This document shows positions 1 through 6,214 of a stretch of 64,000 nt of DNA, piece after piece; the first letter of the stretch is position 1; each line of letters begins with the position of its first letter. The translations under genes were made by a program, and so were the position numbers. Source of the DNA: Aeromonas lusitana. Lineage in GTDB: Bacteria; Pseudomonadota; Gammaproteobacteria; Enterobacterales; Aeromonadaceae. The notes below the pieces were generated by a model. That model did not search any database. It was given only the letters and a program-made list of their open reading frames with translations, and had not been told where the DNA came from. The DNA lies in assembly GCF_002812985.1 (NCBI RefSeq), contig NZ_PGCP01000041.1:1-64000 (forward strand), given 5' to 3'.

Positions 1-46
1 CCCATGGGCGCCCTGATTGTTTTTATTCCAAGGGGTAGAAACCCGC

Positions 47-262
47 TCAGCAGCAGACGCTCTGCATCCGCTGTTGGCCGGGCTCCCACCGCTTGCCATG
101 CTTGGCCTTGCGCTGATAACTACCTTTACCCTTCTTGCTCGGCTCGACCCTGGCCTGGAACAGGGTGGAGGTGACCAGCGCCTTCAGATGATTGTCCTGA
201 ATGATGCCCCGCCCATGATCGTGGGCCTGGTCGATGATCTCGACCAACTTCTTCTTGGCCAT
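47..262 (-). CDS. arfA: Alternative ribosome-rescue factor A
   Basis: 71-residue basic protein. The central block GIIQDNHLKALV followed by FQARVEPSKKGKGSYQRKAKHG matches the ArfA signature (QxKDNAxxALxxxxLFxxRV then KKGKGSYxRKxKHG). ArfA enters the empty mRNA channel of ribosomes stalled on non-stop messages and recruits RF2; it backs up tmRNA. The ATG at 262 is preceded by an AGGAG ribosome-binding site. The last codons fold into a hairpin (about 48-73 in the window), the kind of 3' structure that in E. coli arfA leads to truncated mRNA and tmRNA-controlled expression; that control is inferred here. The C-terminus (QSVCC) is shorter and less hydrophobic than in E. coli. Confidence 0.88.
   Translation of the reverse strand: MAKKKLVEIIDQAHDHGRGIIQDNHLKALVTSTLFQARVEPSKKGKGSYQRKAKHGKRWEPGQQRMQSVCC
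48..73 (-). promoter_or_regulatory. Hairpin at the 3' end of arfA
   Basis: In the arfA message CAGC (73-70) and GCAGA (65-61) pair with TCTGC (57-53) and GCTG (51-48) around a 3-nt loop. The stop codon lies at the foot of the 3' arm. In E. coli a hairpin near the arfA end is an RNase III or termination site that creates a non-stop message; the same role is inferred. Confidence 0.45.
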
Positions 263-380
263 ATTGGCTCCTGCTTGTGTCGTTATGACTGGCTAAAAAT
301 ACGCCAGGGTAAGTAAAAACGCGCCGATTGTGCGCCTCCCGGTCCCCGAGTGCAAGGGGTCGGCAGCAGGCAGACCTGGA

Positions 381-917
381 TCAGGGGGCGGGCCGGTAGA
401 TCACCCGCACCAGGCCGCTCGCCAGCACGGTACTGGAAACCGGGGCAAGCCGCCCTGGCAAGGGTTCACCGCCAAACAGCGAGGCTCCCTTGCCCAGCAC
501 CACGGGCACCCAGAACAGGGTCAGCTCATCCACCAGCCCGGCCTGCAAACCTTGCCGTACCACCTCGCCACCATCCAGATAGAGGTGGCGTGCCCCCTCC
601 CGCCACAGATCTGTCAGCACCTGCGCTAGCTCCCCCTGCCGGAAAGAGACATGGGCGCGAGGCTCGGCGGGCCTGTGGGTCAGCACCACCACAGGCTTGT
701 CGCCGTAGGGCCAGTCCGGGAAGGCAAGCACCGTCTCGTAGCTGTTGCGCCCCATCAGCAGTGCATCCGCGCTCGCCATCAGGGCGCTGTAACCCGTCTC
801 CTCCTGGGTATCGCCGTCATAGGGCGCCAGCCACTCCAGGGCCCCGTTCTCCCCGGCGATAAAGCCATCGAGGGAGAGCGCCAGAAAGGCACTGACCCGG
901 GGGCGCTCAGTGCTCAT
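381..917 (-). CDS. RibD C-terminal/dihydrofolate-reductase-like family protein
   Basis: 178 residues of the RibD_C fold. It has the N-terminal [10 protein letters not shown] strand-loop, [13 protein letters not shown], the Rossmann-like [22 protein letters not shown] segment and a [14 protein letters not shown]-terminal motif. Family members bind NAD(P)H and reduce pterin- or flavin-precursor-like substrates; the substrate of this stand-alone form is unknown. The ATG at 917 lies inside the end of zntR (11-nt overlap in another frame), so the two are probably cotranscribed and translationally coupled. Whether the product has any role in metal response is not shown by the sequence. Confidence 0.8.
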   Translation of the reverse strand: MSTERPRVSAFLALSLDGFIAGENGALEWLAPYDGDTQEETGYSALMASADALLMGRNSYETVLAFPDWPYGDKPVVVLTHRPAEPRAHVSFRQGELAQVLTDLWREGARHLYLDGGEVVRQGLQAGLVDELTLFWVPVVLGKGASLFGGEPLPGRLAPVSSTVLASGLVRVIYRPAP

Positions 918-1344
918 GATCGTGATGCTCGTGGCGGGACAGAGCGCCGGATTCCAGGGTCTCCAGAATGGCGCAGTGCTCGGCCGAGCGCGGACCGCCG
1001 CAACAGATGTTGGAGAGCTCCTTCAGGTTCTCGCGAAAACGGGTCAACTCGAGGATCTTCTGCTCCACCTGGCTGAGCTTGGCATCGGCCACCGCCTTGA
1101 CCTCCTGACAGGTGACCCTGGCCTTGTTGGTGTCCAGATCCAGCAGCTCGCCTATGTCGGCGAGGGAGAAACCCACCGACTTGGCACGGATGATAAACTC
1201 CAGCCGCCGCCTGTCCTGCTCGCCGTAGACGCGATAGCCGGAGTCGTTGCGCAGGCCCGGCGAAAGCAGCCCATTTTTCTCGTAAAAACGCAGGGTATCC
1301 GCCTTGACCCCGCACGCCTTGGCCAGTTCTCCAATCCGATACAT
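907..1344 (-). CDS. zntR: Zn(II)-responsive MerR-family regulator ZntR
   Basis: 145-residue MerR-type regulator. Residues 1-70 form the winged helix ([23 protein letters not shown]), followed by the dimerisation helix and a C-terminal metal loop with the adjacent cysteines NICCGG and a further AEHC, the ZntR arrangement for two zinc ions. ZntR activates the zinc exporter zntA; no exporter is adjacent here. The protein ends in a His-rich tail (RHEHHDHEH). The ATG at 1344 matches family N-termini; a longer open frame upstream is not conserved. The stop overlaps the RibD-like gene. Confidence 0.85.
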   Translation of the reverse strand: MYRIGELAKACGVKADTLRFYEKNGLLSPGLRNDSGYRVYGEQDRRRLEFIIRAKSVGFSLADIGELLDLDTNKARVTCQEVKAVADAKLSQVEQKILELTRFRENLKELSNICCGGPRSAEHCAILETLESGALSRHEHHDHEH

Positions 1345-1483
1345 GTCCGTTCTCCCGCTGGAGTGGGTACTCAAAATAAACCGGCCTCCACTATCGCCCC
1401 TTTGCCGGTCGATTGCCAGCCAAAGGCAGGAAAGCAGCAGATAACCCTGACCTTGCCGCTCCTTTCCCGCCAAAACGCTGAAA

Positions 1484-1499
1484 AGGCAAACGTTTCACA
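1484..1499 (+). promoter_or_regulatory. PurR-type operator 1 upstream of purHD
   Basis: AGGCAAACGTTTCACA matches the PurR box consensus (aCGCAAACGTTTnCnT) around the AAACGTTT core. It lies about 90 bp upstream of the probable -10. Repression of purHD by PurR with hypoxanthine or guanine is the known family behaviour. Confidence 0.65.
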
Positions 1500-1509
1500 A
1501 AAAATCACC

Positions 1510-1525
1510 AGAAAACGTTTAACAC
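1510..1525 (+). promoter_or_regulatory. PurR-type operator 2 upstream of purHD
   Basis: AGAAAACGTTTAACAC repeats the AAACGTTT core 26 bp (centre to centre) after the first box, a little over two helical turns. It is weaker at the flanks than box 1. Confidence 0.5.
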
Positions 1526-1660
1526 CGCACCAGGCAAGGCTTTGCCTCCTTAAAAAATCCACCACGGCTCACATTTTTTGTGTAGAATACGCGCCCACAA
1601 GAGAGCGCCGCATCAAGCGGGCATTTCCTAAAATGCTTTTGCCAACAGCCAGCCTTGGGC

Positions 1661-1707
1661 GAGAGTGGTTTGCGAAATCCCCCACTTCCATTTATTTGGG
1701 GACTCTC
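1661..1707 (+). promoter_or_regulatory. Stem-loop in the purH leader
   Basis: GAGAGT (1661-1666) pairs with ACTCTC (1702-1707), and an inner run of C (1679-1683) pairs with GGGG (1698-1701). The structure ends about 60 nt before the purH start and has no U-run, so it is not a simple terminator. Its role is unknown. Confidence 0.4.
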
Positions 1708-1764
1708 TGTGGTGAGCCTCGCCTCTCATGGAACTGTCCCCGTTATGCTGAGGACGATAGTGTG

Positions 1765-3357
1765 ATGGAACAAGCTCGACCCATTCGCCGTGCACTGCTG
1801 AGTGTGTCTGACAAGACTGGCATCCTGGAATTTGCCAAGGCCCTCAACGAGCGTGGTGTGGCCCTGCTCTCTACCGGTGGTACCGCCAAGCTGCTCGCCG
1901 ACGCGGGTCTGCCGGTGACCGAGGTCTCCGACTACACCGGATTCCCCGAGATGATGGATGGTCGCGTCAAGACTCTGCATCCCAAGGTGCACGGTGGCAT
2001 CCTCGGCCGCCGCGATCGGGATGACGCCATCATGGCCCAGCACGCTATCTCCCCCATCGACATGGTCGTCGTCAACCTCTATCCCTTCGCCGCCACCGTC
2101 GCCAAGCCGGGTTGTACCCTGGAAGATGCGGTCGAAAACATCGACATCGGTGGCCCGACCATGGTGCGCTCCGCCGCCAAGAACCACAAAGACGTGACCA
2201 TCGTCGTCAAGGCCGCCGACTACGGCCGGGTGATCGCCGAGATGGATGGCAACGGCAACAGCCTGACCCTCACCACCCGCTTCGATCTCGCCATCGCCGC
2301 CTTCGAGCACACCGCCGCCTACGATGGCATGATCGCCAACTACTTCGGCACCCTGGTCCCCTCCTACGGCGACAACAAGGAGGGCGACGCCGAGTCTCGC
2401 TTCCCGCGCACCTTCAACAGCCAGTTCATCAAGAAGCAGGACATGCGCTACGGCGAGAACAGCCATCAGGCTGCCGCCTTCTACGCCGAGGAGCAGGCTG
2501 CCCCTGGCTCGGTGGCCAGCGCCACCCAGCTGCAGGGCAAAGCCCTCTCCTACAACAACATCGCCGACACCGACGCAGCGCTCGAGTGCGTGAAAGAGTT
2601 CGATGAGCCCGCCTGCGTCATCGTCAAGCACGCCAACCCCTGCGGCGTGGCCATCGGTGACGATCTGCTGGCGGCCTACGAGCGCGCCTGGCAGACCGAC
2701 CCCACCTCGGCGTTTGGCGGCATCATCGCCTTCAACCGTGAACTGGACGGCGCCACCGCCAAGGCCATCGTCGATCGCCAGTTCGTGGAAGTCATCATCG
2801 CCCCCTCGGTGAGCCAGGAGGCCCGCGAGGCCGTGGCCGCCAAGCAGAACGTGCGTCTGCTGGAATGCGGCCAGTGGACGGCGCCGGCGCAAGGGTTTGA
2901 CCTCAAACGCGTCAACGGCGGCCTGCTGGTGCAGGAGCGGGATCTCGGCATGGTAACCCTCGGGGATTTGAAGGTTGTCAGCAAGCGCCAGCCCACCGAG
3001 GCGGAACTGAAAGACCTGCTGTTCTGCTGGAAGGTCGCCAAGTTCGTCAAGTCCAACGCCATCGTCTACGCCAAAGACGGCCAGACTATCGGCGTCGGCG
3101 CCGGCCAGATGAGCCGGGTCTACTCCGCCAAGATCGCCGGCATCAAGGCCGAGGATGAAGGGCTGGTGGTGGCGGGCTCCGTCATGGCCTCCGATGCCTT
3201 CTTCCCGTTCCGCGATGGCATAGATGCCGCCGCCGCCGCCGGCATCGCCTGCGTCATCCAGCCGGGTGGCTCCATGCGGGATCAGGAAGTGATCGACGCC
3301 GCCGACGAGCACGGCATGTGCATGCTGTTCACCAACATGCGCCACTTCCGTCACTGA
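1765..3357 (+). CDS. purH: Bifunctional AICAR transformylase/IMP cyclohydrolase
   Basis: 530 residues, family length about 529. It catalyses the last two steps of IMP synthesis. The N-terminal IMP cyclohydrolase (MGS-like) domain covers roughly residues 1-145 ([36 protein letters not shown]). The AICAR transformylase domain carries the catalytic motif [10 protein letters not shown] and ends in [15 protein letters not shown] 1765 is preceded by a GAGGA site; an open frame continues upstream but is not PurH-like. It is first gene of the purHD operon, under probable PurR control. Confidence 0.97.
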   Translation: MEQARPIRRALLSVSDKTGILEFAKALNERGVALLSTGGTAKLLADAGLPVTEVSDYTGFPEMMDGRVKTLHPKVHGGILGRRDRDDAIMAQHAISPIDMVVVNLYPFAATVAKPGCTLEDAVENIDIGGPTMVRSAAKNHKDVTIVVKAADYGRVIAEMDGNGNSLTLTTRFDLAIAAFEHTAAYDGMIANYFGTLVPSYGDNKEGDAESRFPRTFNSQFIKKQDMRYGENSHQAAAFYAEEQAAPGSVASATQLQGKALSYNNIADTDAALECVKEFDEPACVIVKHANPCGVAIGDDLLAAYERAWQTDPTSAFGGIIAFNRELDGATAKAIVDRQFVEVIIAPSVSQEAREAVAAKQNVRLLECGQWTAPAQGFDLKRVNGGLLVQERDLGMVTLGDLKVVSKRQPTEAELKDLLFCWKVAKFVKSNAIVYAKDGQTIGVGAGQMSRVYSAKIAGIKAEDEGLVVAGSVMASDAFFPFRDGIDAAAAAGIACVIQPGGSMRDQEVIDAADEHGMCMLFTNMRHFRH

Positions 3358-3363
3358 TGGGTC

Positions 3364-3385
3364 AGGGTCGCCTTGGGGCGACCCT
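3364..3385 (+). terminator. Hairpin between purH and purD
   Basis: AGGGTCGCC and GGCGACCCT form a perfect 9-bp stem with a TTGG loop, followed by only CTTTG. It could be a weak terminator or an RNA-stability element that sets the purH/purD ratio. Confidence 0.5.
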
Positions 3386-3464
3386 CTTTGCACCTGACTA
3401 TGTCAATTGACTGGTTTTCACCTGCGAATGCAGCTGGTTATCACGAATAGAAGCGAGCGAGACG

Positions 3465-4754
3465 ATGAAAGTACTGATCATTGGTAATGGCGGCCGTGAA
3501 CATGCCCTGGCCTGGAAGGCCAAACAGTCCCCCCTGGTGACCCGGGTGTTCGTCGCCCCCGGCAATGCGGGCACGGCTCACGAGGGCAGCATAGAGAACG
3601 TCGCTATCGAGCCCACCGACATCCAGGCCCTGCTGGCGTTCGCCAAGGAGCAGAAGATCGGCCTCACCATAGTCGGGCCGGAAGCGCCCCTGGTGAAAGG
3701 GGTGGTGGATGCGTTCCGTGCCGAGGGGCTGGCCATCTTCGGCCCGACCGCCGCCTCTGCCCAGTTGGAAGGCTCCAAGGCGTTTGCCAAGGACTTCCTG
3801 GCCCGTCACGCCATCCCCACCGCCGAGTACCAGAACTTCACCGAAGTGGCGCCTGCGCTCGCCTACCTGCGTGAGAAGGGTGCCCCCATCGTCATCAAGG
3901 CCGACGGCTTGGCCGCCGGCAAGGGCGTCATCGTCGCCATGACCCTGGAAGAGGCCGAGGAAGCGGTGCAGGACATGCTGTCCGGCAATGCGTTCGGTGA
4001 CGCCGGCGCCCGGGTGGTGATCGAGGAGTTCCTCGGCGGGGAAGAGGCGAGCTTCATCGTCATGGTGGACGGGGAGCACGTGCTACCCATGGCCACCAGC
4101 CAGGATCACAAGCGGGTCGGCGATGGCGATACCGGCCTCAACACAGGTGGCATGGGGGCCTACTCCCCGGCCCCCGTGGTGACCGATGCGGTACACCGAC
4201 GCGTGATGGAGCAGGTGATCATGCCCACCGTGCGTGGTATGGCCGCCGAGGGCAACGTCTATACCGGTTTCCTCTACGCCGGTCTGATGATCGACGAGCA
4301 GGGCAACCCCAAGGTGATCGAGTTCAACTGCCGCTTCGGCGATCCCGAGACCCAGCCCATCATGCTGCGCATGCGCTCCGATCTGGTGGAGCTGTGCCTG
4401 GCCGCCTGCGCCGGCAAGCTGGATCAGGTGGAAGCCATCTATGATCCCCGCGTCGCCATCGGCGTGGTACTGGCCGCCGGCGGCTACCCGGGTGACTATG
4501 TCCAGGGCAAGCCCATCAGTGGCCTGCCGGTGGAAGAGGCGAGCGGCGAGAAGGTGTTCCATGCCGGCTCCCGCCTGGACGGGGATACCGTCGTCACCGC
4601 CGGTGGCCGGGTGCTGTGCGCCACCGCTCTGGGTCACACGGTCGCCGAGGCGCAGCACCGCGCCTACCAGCTCGCGGCCCGCATCCAGTGGGACGGCGTC
4701 TTCTATCGCAAGGACATCGGCTGGCGCGCCATTGAACGCGAACAGGCCCAATAA
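3465..4754 (+). CDS. purD: Phosphoribosylamine-glycine ligase (GAR synthetase)
   Basis: 429 residues, ATP-grasp ligase making glycinamide ribonucleotide, step two of purine synthesis. The N-terminus MKVLIIGNGGREHALAWK is the family hallmark. The ATP-grasp core includes PIVIKADGLAAGKGV and the metal/phosphate segment TGFLYAGLMIDEQGNPKVIEFNCRFGDPE (seen at about residues 265-293). The ATG at 3465 has a short purine-rich site upstream. Second gene of purHD; a terminator follows. Confidence 0.97.
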   Translation: MKVLIIGNGGREHALAWKAKQSPLVTRVFVAPGNAGTAHEGSIENVAIEPTDIQALLAFAKEQKIGLTIVGPEAPLVKGVVDAFRAEGLAIFGPTAASAQLEGSKAFAKDFLARHAIPTAEYQNFTEVAPALAYLREKGAPIVIKADGLAAGKGVIVAMTLEEAEEAVQDMLSGNAFGDAGARVVIEEFLGGEEASFIVMVDGEHVLPMATSQDHKRVGDGDTGLNTGGMGAYSPAPVVTDAVHRRVMEQVIMPTVRGMAAEGNVYTGFLYAGLMIDEQGNPKVIEFNCRFGDPETQPIMLRMRSDLVELCLAACAGKLDQVEAIYDPRVAIGVVLAAGGYPGDYVQGKPISGLPVEEASGEKVFHAGSRLDGDTVVTAGGRVLCATALGHTVAEAQHRAYQLAARIQWDGVFYRKDIGWRAIEREQAQ

Positions 4755-4783
4755 ATCGGCTTGTCGCCAGCACGTTAACCATC

Positions 4784-4803
4784 AGGGCCTGCGGGCCCTT
4801 TTT
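4784..4803 (+). terminator. Rho-independent terminator after purD
   Basis: AGGGCC, loop TGCG, GGCCCT, then a run of T. It ends purHD transcription. Confidence 0.8.
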
Positions 4804-5024
4804 GCTACCTGCGTTGCAACCCACTCGGGGATTTTTGGCCCCAGCCTCCGTAGCACGTCCTCACTGATTGGCTACAAATCATCAGCACAATGCGCACATT
4901 TAGTCACAATTGGTCGCACTTTATCCATACAACTGCCCTGGTTTCATGGCATCATGCTGTATGATAACGCACTCAAATGAGTGTCATAAGAACCCACAAT
5001 GTCGTCGTTTCATAAGGAAATCCC

Positions 5025-5399
5025 ATGTTGAAAACCCTGCGCCCCCTGCTGTTGCCCCTGATGTTCGGCCTGCTGACCCTGCCCGCCCTGGCCGGTGAGC
5101 TGGAGCAGCCGATGAAGAAGATCGGCTTCAACTACAAGCAGGCACTCAAGGCTGACGATGCCGCCACCATGGAGAAGCACATCAAGGAGATGAAGGCCCA
5201 GCTCGACATCGCCAAAGAGAAGAAGATGCCGGAGGCCAAGAAGGCCAAGTTCCTGGAAGGCATGAACGAGGTGCAAGGTGAGCTGGACGCCAGCCTGGCG
5301 GCCCTGCAGGCCGGCGATCAGGAGAAAGCCCGCGCCCACCTGGCCAAGGTCAATGACCTGAAGAAGGAGTATCACACCTATGCCAAGCAGAAAGGCTGA
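5025..5399 (+). CDS. cybC: Periplasmic cytochrome b562 family protein
   Basis: 124 residues with a signal peptide (cleavage likely after PALA) and an all-alpha four-helix bundle. The expected axial ligands are present: Met in GELEQPMKKI near the mature start and His in KKEYHTYAK near the end. The Arg four residues before the His that aids covalent haem attachment in some relatives is Lys here, so haem is probably bound without a covalent link. The 3' end overlaps the b561-type gene by 20 nt, suggesting coupled production of a soluble and a membrane b cytochrome. Confidence 0.8.
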   Translation: MLKTLRPLLLPLMFGLLTLPALAGELEQPMKKIGFNYKQALKADDAATMEKHIKEMKAQLDIAKEKKMPEAKKAKFLEGMNEVQGELDASLAALQAGDQEKARAHLAKVNDLKKEYHTYAKQKG

Positions 5400-5937
5400 A
5401 CCCTTTCGCTGGGATAACCTGGTCCGCCTCACCCACTGGGGTGTGGCGGCCGCCTGCGTCGCCAACCTCTGGTTCAACGAGGCGGGGGAAACCTGGCACG
5501 AGCGACTCGGTTACCTGGCCATCATTCTGATAAGCGTCCGCCTCGGCTGGGGCCTCTCCTTTGCCAAGGGTTATGCCCGCCTGAGCGCTCTCATCCCGAC
5601 GCGAAACGAATTCTCCCGGCAGAGCCAGGCCCTGCGGATGCGAGCCCCCGCCGCCCCCGGCCATCACGGCAGCGGCAAGCTGGCGGTCTGGGCACTCTGG
5701 CTCATCATACTCGCCACCGCCGGCAGCGGCTGGTTCCAGAACACAGAGCTGGGGTTCGAGCTGGGCGCCGATGAGTGGCACGAGTGGTGCACCTGGGCGC
5801 TGCAGGCCATGATAGCCCTGCACCTGTGCGCCATCGTCCTCACCTCCTGGCGCCAACGCAGCAACCTGCTAGCCCGCATGTTGCCACTGCGGCGCCCGGC
5901 CGCCCCCCCTGCTCCCCGGCAAGAGACGCAACCCTGA
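5380..5937 (+). CDS. Cytochrome b561 family membrane protein
   Basis: 185 residues with about four transmembrane helices, typical of the prokaryotic cytochrome b561 / Ni-Fe hydrogenase b-subunit family. His residues suited to haem ligation are seen in LVRLTHWG (helix 1), TWHERLGY, DEWHEWCTW and MIALHLCAIV. The N-terminus FRWDNLVRLTHWGVAA is characteristic. The ATG at 5380 lies inside cybC. It probably passes quinol electrons to the periplasmic cytochrome b562 or another carrier; the partner is inferred from the overlap only. Confidence 0.82.
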   Translation: MPSRKAEPFRWDNLVRLTHWGVAAACVANLWFNEAGETWHERLGYLAIILISVRLGWGLSFAKGYARLSALIPTRNEFSRQSQALRMRAPAAPGHHGSGKLAVWALWLIILATAGSGWFQNTELGFELGADEWHEWCTWALQAMIALHLCAIVLTSWRQRSNLLARMLPLRRPAAPPAPRQETQP

Positions 5938-5941
5938 TACG

Positions 5942-5971
5942 CACGGGCTCCTGCGGGGGCCCGTGTTATTT
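5942..5971 (+). terminator. Terminator after the cytochrome pair
   Basis: CACGGGCTCC pairs with GGGGCCCGTG (one G-T wobble), followed by TTATTTT. Confidence 0.7.
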
Positions 5972-6214
5972 TCGACCCTTGCCTCTCCCCTCTGCTGTTC
6001 CTGCACTGACCCGCCCCTGCATAACGTTTACACGCCCGCGCCGATTAGACGGCCTTATATGAAAACATTTTCATTCACATTTCTTAACTAAATTCCGCTG
6101 TTCGATTTTCAACCACTTCGATTTCATGAATGCTACTGACCGAACGAGGTTGTTCGTCGTCCGTTCGAAATGCAGACAGTGAGAACCAATAACAACATCG
6201 AAGGGAAAATCGTC

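Larger units (their letters stand above)
1345..1764. other. Divergent zntR-purH intergenic region
   Basis: About 420 bp without a protein gene. It holds, left to right, the zntR upstream region (no clear MerR-type promoter recognised), two PurR-like boxes, an A/T-rich stretch with a -10-like TAGAAT at 1583-1588, and a leader of about 170 nt with a stem-loop and a 7-codon upstream frame just before purH. Confidence 0.7.

Noticed and set aside
1345-1390. MerR-type operator-promoter for zntR
   Set aside because: A TTGAGT and short CTCC/GGAG symmetry exist, but the 19-20 bp spacing with a proper -10 and the ZntR dyad could not be confirmed.
1532-1547. AGGCAA-GGCT-TTGCCT hairpin upstream of purH
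   Set aside because: Not followed by a T-run on either strand and lies upstream of the likely promoter; no function assigned.
910-1764. Long N-terminal extension of the purH frame across zntR
   Set aside because: Runs antisense through zntR and the PurR boxes; PurH homology begins exactly at 1765.
1726-3393. 555-codon open frame antisense to purH, rich in Gly/His/Asp repeats
   Set aside because: Shadow of a GC-rich coding strand; low-complexity translation, while the plus strand encodes a complete PurH.
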